The notes: generated from the sequence alone by a model not told the origin. A DNA stretch of 64,000 bases from Vibrio natriegens NBRC 15636 = ATCC 14048 = DSM 759 (GCF_035621455.1 NZ_CP141822.1:2356001-2420000), one strand, 5' to 3'. Counted from the first letter of the stretch, positions 1 through 8,359 are shown. Made by a program: numbers and translations.

Positions 1-1230
1 AACGACCCAGCGAATCACGAGAAGCATCCAATTTGTTGCGATATCTACCCTCGCATGCAAAAGAAAGAGCTGCTGATCATTGCGGCAATTTTCCATGACA
101 TTGGTAAAGGAAGAGGTGGCGATCACTCGGTGATTGGTGAAGGAGAAGCATACGATTTCTGTATAGAGCATGGGCTCTCTAAACCAGAAGCGAAACTCGT
201 CAGCTGGCTGGTAAGACACCACTTGCTGATGTCCGTTACCGCTCAACGACGAGACATCTACGATCCGGACGTGATTACTGAATTCGCCAAAAAGGTTCGT
301 GATGAAGAATCACTGGAATATTTGGTTTGTCTGACAGTCGCGGATATCAGTGCGACCAATCCAGAACTCTGGAACGCCTGGAAACGTACCCTACTTGCGG
401 AGCTATTTTACTCTACACAGCGTGCTCTGCGTCGAGGCCTGGAAAACCCGGTTGATGTGCGTGAACGCATTCGCCACAATCAACAAATGGCATCAGCGAT
501 GTTACGCAAGGAAGGGTTCTCAGCGCGTGAGATAGAAGTGTTGTGGCAACGCTTCAAGGCCGATTACTTCCTGCGTCACACTCATACTCAGATTGCGTGG
601 CACTGCGCGCACTTACTGCGTATGGACGATCTAACCAAACCATTGGTGCTGATCAGTAAAAAAGCCACTCGTGGTGGTACTGAAGTTTTCGTTTACAGCA
701 AAGACCAACCAGCGTTATTTGCGACCGTCGTGGCAGAGCTGGATAGACGTAACTTCAACGTGCATGACGCGCAGATTATGACGAGTAAAGACGGACATGT
801 CATCGATACCTTCATTGTTCTGGACCAACACGGTGAAGCAATCGATGAGTCTCGCCATGCAGCGGTGATCAAACACTTAACTCATGTGTTAGAAGACGGC
901 AGGCCAACAAAGATTAAGACCCGTCGCACCCCACATAAACTCCAACACTTTAATGTCAAAACCAAAGTGGATTTCTTGCCAACCAGAGGTAAGAAACACA
1001 CCTTAATGGAATTTGTTGCGTTAGATACCCCGGGCTTACTGGCCAAAGTCGGGCGTACTTTTGCGGATTTGAATATTAATATACACGGCGCAAAAATTAC
1101 GACTATCGGAGAACGAGCGGAAGACTTATTCATTCTCACCAGCGGTACAGGCGGAAGACTCAGTGAAGAGCAACAAAATGCGTTGCGAGAGCAGCTCATT
1201 GAGACACTTTCTGAGGCGGTCACCGATTAA
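1..1230 (+). CDS. glnD: GlnD, bifunctional uridylyltransferase/uridylyl-removing enzyme (3' part only)
   Basis: The reading frame is open from base 1, so the gene begins outside the window; about 409 C-terminal residues of a protein usually near 870 are present. GlnD adds UMP to PII proteins when glutamine is low and removes it when glutamine is high, setting nitrogen control in the cytoplasm. The visible part holds an HD hydrolase motif (FHDIGKGRGGDHS) for UMP removal and two C-terminal ACT domains (starting near VFVYSKDQPALF and LEFVALDTPGLL-type segments) that sense glutamine. The N-terminal nucleotidyltransferase domain is missing only because of the window edge. A hairpin follows the stop. 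Confidence 0.96.
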   Translation, partial: NDPANHEKHPICCDIYPRMQKKELLIIAAIFHDIGKGRGGDHSVIGEGEAYDFCIEHGLSKPEAKLVSWLVRHHLLMSVTAQRRDIYDPDVITEFAKKVRDEESLEYLVCLTVADISATNPELWNAWKRTLLAELFYSTQRALRRGLENPVDVRERIRHNQQMASAMLRKEGFSAREIEVLWQRFKADYFLRHTHTQIAWHCAHLLRMDDLTKPLVLISKKATRGGTEVFVYSKDQPALFATVVAELDRRNFNVHDAQIMTSKDGHVIDTFIVLDQHGEAIDESRHAAVIKHLTHVLEDGRPTKIKTRRTPHKLQHFNVKTKVDFLPTRGKKHTLMEFVALDTPGLLAKVGRTFADLNINIHGAKITTIGERAEDLFILTSGTGGRLSEEQQNALREQLIETLSEAVTD

Positions 1231-1249
1231 GTAAAGGAACTCGAATAAC

Positions 1250-1279
1250 GTGGGCAAGAGTGATAGCGATCTTGCCCAC
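1250..1279 (+). terminator. Hairpin after glnD
   Basis: A perfect 10-bp stem (GTGGGCAAGA with TCTTGCCCAC) around a 10-base loop lies 20 bases after the glnD stop. It has no clear T run, so termination may be weak or Rho-assisted. Confidence 0.5.
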
Positions 1280-1371
1280 AAGTTGAGCAATTTAACTAAT
1301 TATCAGCTATCTAGCACGTACATAGGCTGCTAAAGTAAAACTGGTATCATTTCCGTATATAGAGGTAGCCT

Positions 1372-1755
1372 ATGTTTCCACACCTCACTGGTTTGGGCAT
1401 TCAAGACCCAAAACAGATTGAACGTTATTCCCTTCGTCAAGAGGCACATAAAGATGTGCTGAAAATCTACTTCCAAAAACAAAAAGGCGAGCTCTTCGCC
1501 AAAAGTGTCAAATTTAAATACCCACGCCAAATCAAAAATGTACTTGTAGACAGTGGCAGTCATCAATACAAAGAAGTCACCGAAATCAATCGCAACCTCA
1601 CTTTAGTTATTGACGAACTAAATAAAATCACTAAACCAACCAAAGTGGCTGAAGTCGACGTTAAAGAGAAAATCTTGTCTGATCTTCGCCATTTAGAAAA
1701 AGTCGTATCAAGCAAGATCGCAGAGATCGAAGCGGATCTAGAAAAACTCAAGTAA
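1372..1755 (+). CDS. DUF3461 family protein
   Basis: A 127-residue soluble protein beginning [20 protein letters not shown], which I recognise as the DUF3461 family of gammaproteobacteria. The function is unknown. The N-terminal half is basic and mixed; the last 50 residues are rich in Lys and Glu with heptad-like Leu/Ile spacing ([19 protein letters not shown]), suggesting a short coiled coil. It appears monocistronic: glnD ends 140 bases upstream with its own hairpin, and a strong terminator follows. A downstream-of-glnD position is common in vibrios, but I see no direct link to nitrogen control. Confidence 0.85.
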   Translation: MFPHLTGLGIQDPKQIERYSLRQEAHKDVLKIYFQKQKGELFAKSVKFKYPRQIKNVLVDSGSHQYKEVTEINRNLTLVIDELNKITKPTKVAEVDVKEKILSDLRHLEKVVSSKIAEIEADLEKLK

Positions 1756-1778
1756 CGTTTGAAATACATAAAAATAAT

Positions 1779-1814
1779 AAGGGGGTTGGTAAATTCACCA
1801 CCCCCCTTTTTTTT
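1779..1814. terminator. Bidirectional terminator between DUF3461 gene and truC
   Basis: Stem AAGGGGGTTGGT / ACCACCCCCCTT (one mismatch) with a 6-base loop is followed by eight T on the plus strand and by a T-rich stretch on the minus strand. It serves two convergent genes. Confidence 0.85.
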
Positions 1815-1838
1815 CGTTTTTGCGAATGAGTGCAAACG

Positions 1839-2615
1839 TCAGCTCATTTTGCTGACGAGCGCTTGATCCCATTCAAATCGAGCAAATAACTGCTGCCATG
1901 TCTCATCGATATTCGCTTTCATCACGATCTCTTCATTGGTAAACGGATGAACAAAACGAAGCTCTGATGCATGCAATAACAAACGGTGAGAATCAAATTC
2001 AGTTCGATACAGTTTGTTGTGCTTACCATCACCATGAGAAGTGTCACCCACTATCGGATGGCGTAAGTGGGCCATATGGCGACGAAGCTGATGCTTACGT
2101 CCCGTTTTGGGTTTCATTTCCACTAGACAATAGCGCGTGGTTGGAAACTTCCCGGTAGAGTACGGCACTTCAACTTTTGCCAGAGGTTTATAAGCTGTGA
2201 CAGCTTCTTGCGCTTCTTTTTCCTGAGAAGCGAACTTGTCCGCAATTTTATCCAATTCGACTTTAAGCGCGTAATCTAAAACGCCCTCTTCCTCAATCCA
2301 GCCGCGCACGATGGCATGATAGGTTTTTTCCATTTTATGCTCAGCAAACATCGGCATCACTTGAGATGCGACCTCACTGGAAAGTGCGAACACTAGTACT
2401 CCAGAGGTTGGTCGATCTAAACGGTGCAGAGGAAAAACGTGCTGACCAATTTGATCACGCAACGTTTGCATGACGAACTGGGTTTCGTGTTTGTCTAACC
2501 AACTACGATGTACCAGCATACCGGCAGGCTTGTTCACCGCTACAAAGTATTCATCTTGATAAACAATCTCCAATTCCACTGGAGAAACGGCTTGTGATGT
2601 TTCTTGTTCTGACAT
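1839..2615 (-). CDS. truC: tRNA pseudouridine(65) synthase TruC
   Basis: A 258-residue RluA-family pseudouridine synthase that modifies U65 of tRNA. The RluA catalytic motif is present as HRLDRPTSGVLVFA near residues 64-77, with the catalytic Asp after HRL. The entry segment VNKPAGMLVHRS and the C-terminal GRKHQLRRHMAHLRHPIVGD are also typical. The length matches E. coli TruC (260). There is no S4 domain, which fits TruC rather than RluC/RluD. It lies 5 bases after yqcC, the same pairing as in E. coli, so the two genes are probably one operon. Confidence 0.94.
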   Translation of the reverse strand: MSEQETSQAVSPVELEIVYQDEYFVAVNKPAGMLVHRSWLDKHETQFVMQTLRDQIGQHVFPLHRLDRPTSGVLVFALSSEVASQVMPMFAEHKMEKTYHAIVRGWIEEEGVLDYALKVELDKIADKFASQEKEAQEAVTAYKPLAKVEVPYSTGKFPTTRYCLVEMKPKTGRKHQLRRHMAHLRHPIVGDTSHGDGKHNKLYRTEFDSHRLLLHASELRFVHPFTNEEIVMKANIDETWQQLFARFEWDQALVSKMS

Positions 2616-2620
2616 TGAGG

Positions 2621-2935
2621 TTACTTACATAGTTCGTCGATAGTTCGGATTGTGACCAATAGCTCAGCGTATTGCGGCTCTTGTTTCCACACCTCTGAAA
2701 AATAGGGTTCAATTGAAAAACCACGTGGCAAAGGCTGGTTACTTTCAACCAAAACGCGCATTCGGGCAATAAATATCCACTGTAACCATTCATGTGGATG
2801 AAGGGTATCTATCGCAAACGGCTCCACACTTTGTAATGCTTGTGGCGATGGCATCGTTTGTTGCCAAAGTTGGTGCTTGTGCAGTTGCCCTTCAAGTTGG
2901 TGAAGTAATTCCGCCAATTTTGTGCTTGTAGTCAT
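2621..2935 (-). CDS. yqcC: YqcC family protein
   Basis: A 104-residue protein of the YqcC family (DUF446), function unknown. The conserved block is SVEPFAIDTLHPHEWLQWIF (residues 35-54), followed by FIARMRVLVESNQPLP. It is the first gene of a yqcC-truC operon, with 5 bases between them. The divergent DUF3549 gene starts about 80 bases away, so a shared promoter region is likely. Confidence 0.9.
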   Translation of the reverse strand: MTTSTKLAELLHQLEGQLHKHQLWQQTMPSPQALQSVEPFAIDTLHPHEWLQWIFIARMRVLVESNQPLPRGFSIEPYFSEVWKQEPQYAELLVTIRTIDELCK

Positions 2936-3014
2936 TAACTTTTACATATCGAACCTTGAATTAGCCGAGAATGATACCATCTCTTGTGAAAAGAACGTTA
3001 GGACGTCGTATTTA

Positions 3015-4052
3015 ATGGAAAACATTCAGACCCTCACTCAATTGCTGCACAACAGCAACTGTGATTATCAAATCTTCGACCTTGGTCGTCGCATCAAGGC
3101 CATTGAGCCACAAGTCTTTGCCGATGTGGAAAAAGGACAGTGCCCGTACCCTTTCCCGATGCAGCGCAAAGCACATCTGGCCATCGCTTACTGGAATGAG
3201 CAAAAGCAACCTTGGATTTGGTTTCTTAAGTTCGAGCTCGATGAACGCGGCCTATTGAAGCAGTCTGATATTGGTAACTTCATAAAATACGTGGTTGAAG
3301 CCATGGGGACGCGTCTGAGTGACGATATTTCTGAAGAGCAGCAACAAAAGCTGTCCAATAACCCATATACCTTTAAACCTTCTGAAGACAAAATGGCGGT
3401 ATTCCATAGCTTAATTCGCTCTAGTTTGGATCTGCCCACCAGCCAGTATTACGAACATACACAGCACTATTTCTCTGGTGGTCTTGGCTGGGAAAACTGG
3501 CAAACTGTCGGCCTGCAAGGTATTACCGACATGGCTGCTCGCTTAGGCAAAGAACAAAATGCCGTAACCCTGCGCAAAGCCATTCACCATCTACCAAACG
3601 AGCCTTTGTATGCACTGTTAGGGGCACTAGAACACGTAGACCTTCAAGAGCGTCTTGCAGAGCGTATCGCTGAAAAAGCACACAAAGAGATAGAGAGTAA
3701 CGAACCCGATCTATTCTTGCTGTCTGCACTAATTCGAGCATTAGCGGGAGCACCTACAAACATCGCTCTTCCTGTATTAAAAGCGATTCTGCAAAGCCCT
3801 CGTCTCAGCCACCAAGAAGTACTGATTGGCATTGCAGGCCGTACTTGGCATCTACTAGCCGACGCAGAAATCGCAGAACAATTCTTACTGCGTCTTGCTC
3901 AAACTGGCAATCAAACCCTGTTTAATCAACTGTTTGCTGATTTAGTTATGCTGCCAGAACTGAGAATGGTATTCCTGCCATTGCTGCATTCCAGTCCATC
4001 CGAAGAGTTGGCGCGTGCGCTCGTCAATTTACAGCAAGCGACAAAGGGTTAA
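3015..4052 (+). CDS. DUF3549 family protein
   Basis: A 345-residue protein of unknown function, recognised as DUF3549 of Vibrio and relatives. I start it at MENIQTLTQLLHNSNCDYQI because AGGA lies about 11 bases upstream; an in-frame ATG at 2922 would overlap the divergent yqcC start and add an unrelated stretch. The sequence has no signal peptide or membrane segment. The C-terminal two thirds is a run of helices (LPNEPLYALLGALEHVDLQE, then LFLLSALIRALAGAPTNIAL) that look like HEAT-type repeats. It is followed 13 bases later by a DUF3301 gene. Confidence 0.85.
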   Translation: MENIQTLTQLLHNSNCDYQIFDLGRRIKAIEPQVFADVEKGQCPYPFPMQRKAHLAIAYWNEQKQPWIWFLKFELDERGLLKQSDIGNFIKYVVEAMGTRLSDDISEEQQQKLSNNPYTFKPSEDKMAVFHSLIRSSLDLPTSQYYEHTQHYFSGGLGWENWQTVGLQGITDMAARLGKEQNAVTLRKAIHHLPNEPLYALLGALEHVDLQERLAERIAEKAHKEIESNEPDLFLLSALIRALAGAPTNIALPVLKAILQSPRLSHQEVLIGIAGRTWHLLADAEIAEQFLLRLAQTGNQTLFNQLFADLVMLPELRMVFLPLLHSSPSEELARALVNLQQATKG

Positions 4053-4065
4053 TAAAGGATTAGGG

Positions 4066-4365
4066 ATGATAGGAGATCTACTGGCAATATTGGGACTGTG
4101 CTTTTTCTGTTTTCTATTTTGGCAACAGCGCCGTCAATCTGAACTGGCAAAAGCAGCAATAACACGGAAATGTGACCAGTTGGATCTCCAATTGGTGAGC
4201 ATCGCTTTTGGTGCGCATAAACTAAAAACGCCAGATGGACTCTGGCGTTGGCATACTGTATATCAATTTGAGTTTTCATCCCTTGGCGATGACTGCTACC
4301 AAGGGGAATTGACTATGGTTGGTTTCAGGCCGCAGAGCTTTCACCTACCGCCTCATCGCTTGTAA
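4066..4365 (+). CDS. DUF3301 domain protein, single-pass membrane protein
   Basis: A 99-residue protein starting MIGDLLAILGLCFFCFLFWQ: one N-terminal membrane helix, then QQRRQSELAK and a small cytoplasmic domain containing CDQLDLQLVSIAFG and LWRWHTVYQFEFSS, the conserved core of DUF3301. The function is unknown. GGG lies just before this start; the longer frame from 4015 would run inside the DUF3549 gene. It follows DUF3549 by 13 bases, so the two are probably co-transcribed. Its 3' end overlaps the convergent acetyltransferase gene by 41 bases. Confidence 0.85.
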   Translation: MIGDLLAILGLCFFCFLFWQQRRQSELAKAAITRKCDQLDLQLVSIAFGAHKLKTPDGLWRWHTVYQFEFSSLGDDCYQGELTMVGFRPQSFHLPPHRL

Positions 4366-4831
4366 AGGTCATTTCAAAGTAAGGACCGTATAAGTCCTTA
4401 CTCTCACGGGTGACAACAAAACCAAGTTTTTCCAAAACAGCCAATGAAGCGTGATGGCCACTATTAACATTTGCGGTCACTTTGTGCAGGCCTAACTCTC
4501 GACAAGCTTTCGGGAAGAAAGCCTTCAGCGCTTCTGTCGCTAACCCTTTCCCCCAGTAAGCTTTATCAAAGATAAATCCTAGCTCTGGCTCAGAGTCGAG
4601 CTGAGAAATAAAGATATGCCCCATATAATCACGGCTGGAACTTTCGAGTACAGCCAGACTATAAATATTTCTATCATCCAGTATTTTTTCAAATAGCTGT
4701 TTAGCAGACGCTACAGTATGCGGACCGTTCATTTCGGCGCGGTTTTTTGCGCAGCAGTTAAGCATTACAAACTCGAGTTGTAACGACTCATCGTAGGGTA
4801 GAAGAAGCATTCTTCTGGTCACTATGGCCAC
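4325..4831 (-). CDS. GNAT-family N-acetyltransferase (RimJ/RimL-like)
   Basis: A 168-residue acetyl-CoA-dependent acetyltransferase of the Acetyltransf_3 type. It has the usual opening strand VTRRMLLLPYDESLQLEFV, the ELGFIFDKAYWGKGLATEAL acetyl-CoA-binding segment (residues about 92-111) and the closing NVNSGHHASLAVLEKLGFV. I choose a GTG start at 4831 because AAGGAA lies 5 bases upstream and the family fold begins right there; upstream ATGs at 4870 and 4960 lack a good ribosome site. The substrate cannot be told. The 3' end runs 41 bases into the convergent DUF3301 gene. Confidence 0.85.
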   Translation of the reverse strand: MAIVTRRMLLLPYDESLQLEFVMLNCCAKNRAEMNGPHTVASAKQLFEKILDDRNIYSLAVLESSSRDYMGHIFISQLDSEPELGFIFDKAYWGKGLATEALKAFFPKACRELGLHKVTANVNSGHHASLAVLEKLGFVVTRESKDLYGPYFEMTFTSDEAVGESSAA

Positions 4832-5199
4832 ATCATTTCCTTGATTACAACAAACCAAAAATACCCGCATATCGCGTATTCTAAAGATACGATTCATCAC
4901 CTGCGGGGCATAAAACTTTGTAGAAAAGCCAAAAGTAAACCAACTGATTGGAATGGGCACTATTCGATAATTGCTTAATTAACAACATGTTGAATTGCAA
5001 TTTATTATTATATTGTTCTTATCTTATGATAATAATTTTATTAAAGTCACTAAATGCCATGTAGGAATCGTCTGACAATGTTGTCAGTTCTTAACGACTT
5101 CCTTATTTTTGGTTGTATCAGCCATTCGAGCGCAATTAATCGCCTCTTCTCACCAATGACGTCATACTGACCAGATTTAAAGCATTTACTTTAAATAAG
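4832..5199. other. AT-rich intergenic region with a 16-bp palindrome
   Basis: No convincing gene. It contains the acetyltransferase promoter region and, at 5072-5087, an inverted repeat CTGACAA-TG-TTGTCAG that could be an operator or a small hairpin. The right end abuts the T run of the CsrB-type RNA terminator. Confidence 0.6.
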
Positions 5200-5226
5200 A
5201 AAAACCCCGACACAAAAGTATCGGGG
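5200..5226 (-). terminator. Terminator of the CsrB-type RNA
   Basis: On the minus strand CCCCGATAC-TTTT-GTGTCGGGG forms a 9-bp stem (one G-U pair) with a four-base loop, then TTTTTCTTATTT. Confidence 0.92.
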
Positions 5227-5600
5227 TCATGATCTTACTCGCAGCAGTCCGGCTACTAAATAATGCTCCATGCATCATCCATAATAGTGACTGAATCCAT
5301 CAGTTCTGTCCTTCGTCGCCGTCCTAGCGGTGTCCTTATCAATCCTGATAGCCAACATTCCCCGTTAGCGCACTTCACTTGTTCCTTGAGCGGTGTCCGT
5401 TGCATCGTCCTGATGCTGTCCTACCTCAATCCTATGAGGGGTCCATTGTCTATCCTTAGTCATCAACATCCTATTGATGATTGTGTCCGTACAATGTCCA
5501 GTGCTCCGTGCTTGTTCACTCATCCCAAGTGACCAAATCGTCTTCCTGACGACAACCAATCCGTGGTGCTTTCCTGTTCCGTGTCTGCATCCTGCTGACA
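5200..5600 (-). ncRNA. csrB: CsrB-family CsrA-sequestering sRNA
   Basis: Read on the minus strand, this roughly 400-base stretch has about 26 GGA triplets, many in small hairpin loops (for example CATCAGGACGATG, CTCATAGGATTGAG, CATCAATAGGATGTTGATG). That density is the hallmark of CsrB/CsrC RNAs, which bind many CsrA dimers and relieve translational control. A strong intrinsic terminator ends it. The 5' end is placed near 5600 from an AT-rich -10-like TAAATT about 7 bases upstream; the exact start is inferred. A VarA/GacA-type box lies about 165 bases upstream, as for known csrB genes. Vibrios carry several such RNAs, so whether this is copy B, C or D (or B1-B3) cannot be decided here. Small open frames inside it are not genes. 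Confidence 0.92.
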
Positions 5601-5758
5601 AGGTTTAATTTACTCTTTTCTTTTGCAATCACAATCATGCCCACTAACATTTTTTCAGAATTTAATTGTTAAATAAAAGTTAAAATCAAATATATCAATG
5701 CATTACAACAAGGTCTTTCTGTTTATCTGCTAAAGAAATCGTTTTCTCTCACACCGCT

Positions 5759-5776
5759 TGTAAGAGATCTCTCACA
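5759..5776. promoter_or_regulatory. VarA/GacA (UvrY) binding box upstream of csrB
   Basis: TGTAAG-AGATCT-CTCACA matches the TGTAAG-N6-CTTACA box of the GacA/UvrY/VarA response regulators with one mismatch. It is the core of a 22-bp near-perfect palindrome at 5757-5778 and lies about 165 bases upstream of the RNA start. Confidence 0.85.
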
Positions 5777-5855
5777 AGATGCGATCCAAATTGCCATTCG
5801 CTAAATGTAGCCGCTCGACGTATGATGATAACAATATCGTTGTTAAGGATTGAAA

Positions 5856-6149
5856 ATGTTAACCCAAGACGTCACTAAAGAACTGGAAACGGTAATGGAA
5901 CAGCTCCAACAAGAGGGCAAAGAACCGAGTGTGGCTCTAGTTAAAGCACGAATGAAAACGCCAGTCCCTATGCCTGCACTCATCACTGCGCTTAAGAGCT
6001 GGAAGAGTGCTAATCGTGTTCCAAAAATTGAAATCGTCGCACAAAAAACATCGGAACAAGACCGTCTGGCTATGCTTGAAAATACAATCGCCCAATTGAC
6101 GGCACGTATTGAAGAGCTAGAAAAAAAACTGAGCGAGAAAAAATCATGA
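5856..6149 (+). CDS. Small KfrA-like helix-turn-helix/coiled-coil protein
   Basis: A 97-residue protein starting [20 protein letters not shown] at an ATG 6 bases after AAGGA; a TTG 6 bases earlier is less likely. The segment [20 protein letters not shown] followed by [11 protein letters not shown] resembles the N-terminal DNA-binding region of KfrA-type plasmid proteins, where a helix-turn-helix precedes a conserved Trp. Residues about 65-97 ([20 protein letters not shown]) form a coiled coil. The role is unknown. Its stop overlaps the yaiI start (ATGA), so the two are translationally coupled. Confidence 0.75.
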   Translation: MLTQDVTKELETVMEQLQQEGKEPSVALVKARMKTPVPMPALITALKSWKSANRVPKIEIVAQKTSEQDRLAMLENTIAQLTARIEELEKKLSEKKS

Positions 6150-6589
6150 AGCTTTGGGTAGACGCAGATGCTTGCCCAAAGGTCATTCGAGAGACCATTG
6201 TTCGCGCAGCAGAACGCACTGGTGTTGAATGCACTTTTGTCGCTAACCACATTGTTCCGGTTCCGAAAAGAGCAAATATTCATTCGCTTCAAGTACCGGC
6301 AGGCTTTGATATTGCCGACAACGAAATTGTGAGACGAGTGGAAGCCAATGATTTGGTGATCACCTCCGATATCCCACTCGCCGATGAAGTGATAACCAAG
6401 GGTGCACTGGCATTGAGTTCTCGTGGAGAGCTTTACACCAAAGACACCATTAAAGCACGCCTCAACATTCGTGATTTTATGGACACCATGCGTTCTAGTG
6501 GTATCCAAACCGGTGGTCCTGCTTCACTGTCACAAACTGAACGCCGAGAATTTGCCAATCACTTAGATAGAATTCTCGCCAAGCGTTAA
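6146..6589 (+). CDS. yaiI: YaiI/YqxD family protein (UPF0178)
   Basis: A 147-residue protein with the family's signature opening [20 protein letters not shown] and the acidic block [20 protein letters not shown]. The fold is related to PIN/NYN-like nucleases, with conserved Asp residues D6, D8 and D75-type positions, so a nuclease-like activity is plausible but unproven. The C-terminal [20 protein letters not shown] is also typical. It overlaps the KfrA-like gene by 4 bases and is followed by a strong terminator. Confidence 0.92.
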   Translation: MKLWVDADACPKVIRETIVRAAERTGVECTFVANHIVPVPKRANIHSLQVPAGFDIADNEIVRRVEANDLVITSDIPLADEVITKGALALSSRGELYTKDTIKARLNIRDFMDTMRSSGIQTGGPASLSQTERREFANHLDRILAKR

Positions 6590-6610
6590 CCAAACGTCCA
6601 AAACGAAGAA

Positions 6611-6637
6611 AGCCTGCGAAGTTCGCAGGCTTTTTTG
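6611..6637 (+). terminator. Terminator after yaiI
   Basis: AGCCTGCG-AAGTT-CGCAGGCT stem-loop followed by six T. Confidence 0.9.
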
Positions 6638-6659
6638 GAGCTGTGTGAGGTGCTTTTTA

Positions 6660-8246
6660 TTACGGCGTGTAGTAAGTTGCCGCGCCTGGACCTACTGGTA
6701 GACCAAATACGAATACCCATAGGTAGAACAGCACACTCCAACCTACGATAAAGCAGATTGAGTAAGGTAGCATGGTCGCGATTAACGTACCAATACCTAG
6801 ATTCTTCATGTAGCGAGTTGCAACCGCTAGAATCAAACCAAAGTAACTCATCATTGGTGTAATGATGTTGGTTGTCGAGTCACCGATACGGTAAGCAGCC
6901 TGAATAGTTTCAGGTGCGTAACCCACTAGCATAAGCATTGGTACGAAGATTGGCGCTGTTACAGCCCACTGTGCCGATGCAGAACCGATCATCAGGTTGA
7001 TGAAGCCACACATTAGAATGAATGCGAAGAACAACATTGGACCAGTCAGACCGATGCTTTGCAGGAAGTCTGCACCCGCAACTGCGAATACCTGACCAAA
7101 GTTCGTCCATTTAAAGAAAGCAACAAACTGCGCTGCAAAGAATACCAGTACGATGTACATGCCCATAGAAGACATAGATTTAGACATCGCATCGATAACA
7201 TCGCGGTCAGTTTTCATCGTGCCTACAACTTTACCGTATACAAAGCCAGGGATAGCAAAGAATACAAAGATGAAAGCAACGATACTTTTCAGGAATGGTG
7301 AACCAGCAATAGTACCTGCGTCAGAGCGTAGAACGCCGTCTTCTGGAACGATTGTCCAAGCCAATAGTGCTGATACTGCCAGAATTGCGATACCTGCCAG
7401 TTTTAGACCTTTCTTTTCTAGGTCTGTCAGGCCACCCATTTTGTCTTTAGACAGATCTTCTGAGGCTTCTTCTTCGTTGTATTTGCCAAGTTTTGGCTCA
7501 ACGATTTTCTCAGTAACAAATGCACCCATGCCTGCAATAAAGAAAGTAGAGACAAACATGAAGTACCAGTTTACTTCTGGGCCTACTGTGTAGTTTGGAT
7601 CGATCATTTGAGCTGCAGTTTCAGTGATACCTGAAAGCAGTGGATCTACCGTACCGATAAGTAGGTTTGCAGAGTAACCACCAGATACACCAGCAAAGGC
7701 AGCAGCAAGACCAGCAAGAGGATGACGACCTAATGAGTGGAAAAGCATTGCAGCCAGTGGAATCAGTACCACGTAGCCAAGCTCTGATGCTGTGTTAGAA
7801 ATGATACCAGCAAAAACGACCGTTACTGTAACCATGCGCTGAGAAGCGCCCATTACAAGACCACGCATCGCTGCTGAAAGTAGGCCTGAGTATTCTGCAA
7901 TTGCAACGCCAAGCATTGCTACAAGTACTGTACCTAACGGTGCGAAACCAACAAAGTTTTTCACTAGGTTAGTAACGATAAGTTGTAGACCATCAGCGTT
8001 AAGTAAGCTGACAACGTGAATCATACCGTCTGCGGAACGACCACTTGCACCCTCTGGACGAGGGTCCATAACTGAAACTTCGAAGTAACCAGCTATGCCC
8101 GACATCACCAAAATGGCTAAACAGAAAATGGCAAATAGTGTAATCGGGTGGGGTAAAAGGTTCCCCAAATATTCGACAGTATCCAAAAAGCGCGTAAACA
8201 GCGGCTTTTTAGGCGTGTTTTGTTTAATTGAAGCAGATGAACTCAT
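6660..8246 (-). CDS. AbgT family transporter
   Basis: A 528-residue inner-membrane transporter of the AbgT family, whose members import p-aminobenzoyl-glutamate or export sulfonamide-type antimetabolites using a cation gradient. The family traits are the N-terminal LDTVEYLGNLLPHPITLFAI, the ISNTASELGYVVLIPLAAML segment and the C-terminal IGDSTTNIITPMMSYFGLIL re-entrant region. Multiple hydrophobic helices cover the length. It lacks neighbouring abgAB hydrolase genes, so the substrate is open. A palindrome GTTACA-AAG-TGTAAC about 100 bases upstream may be its operator. GGAGG lies just before the ATG. Confidence 0.92.
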   Translation of the reverse strand: MSSSASIKQNTPKKPLFTRFLDTVEYLGNLLPHPITLFAIFCLAILVMSGIAGYFEVSVMDPRPEGASGRSADGMIHVVSLLNADGLQLIVTNLVKNFVGFAPLGTVLVAMLGVAIAEYSGLLSAAMRGLVMGASQRMVTVTVVFAGIISNTASELGYVVLIPLAAMLFHSLGRHPLAGLAAAFAGVSGGYSANLLIGTVDPLLSGITETAAQMIDPNYTVGPEVNWYFMFVSTFFIAGMGAFVTEKIVEPKLGKYNEEEASEDLSKDKMGGLTDLEKKGLKLAGIAILAVSALLAWTIVPEDGVLRSDAGTIAGSPFLKSIVAFIFVFFAIPGFVYGKVVGTMKTDRDVIDAMSKSMSSMGMYIVLVFFAAQFVAFFKWTNFGQVFAVAGADFLQSIGLTGPMLFFAFILMCGFINLMIGSASAQWAVTAPIFVPMLMLVGYAPETIQAAYRIGDSTTNIITPMMSYFGLILAVATRYMKNLGIGTLIATMLPYSICFIVGWSVLFYLWVFVFGLPVGPGAATYYTP

Positions 8247-8344
8247 CTGTTCCCTCCTTGTTTTTATTCCTATGCAAATGTGACAAAGTTGTCAAAAAGC
8301 GAGCGAAGGGTACTTGAGTAAAGAGTCAATTCAAAGTCAAAAAC

Positions 8345-8359
8345 GTTACAAAGTGTAAC
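8345..8359. promoter_or_regulatory. Inverted repeat upstream of the AbgT gene
   Basis: GTTACA-AAG-TGTAAC is a perfect 6-bp inverted repeat about 100 bases before the transporter start. It could be an operator; the regulator is unknown. Confidence 0.4.

Noticed and set aside
5263..5601. Open frames of 89 codons (plus) and 78 codons (minus)
   Set aside because: They lie inside the CsrB-type RNA; the GGA repeat pattern and terminator explain the sequence better than coding.
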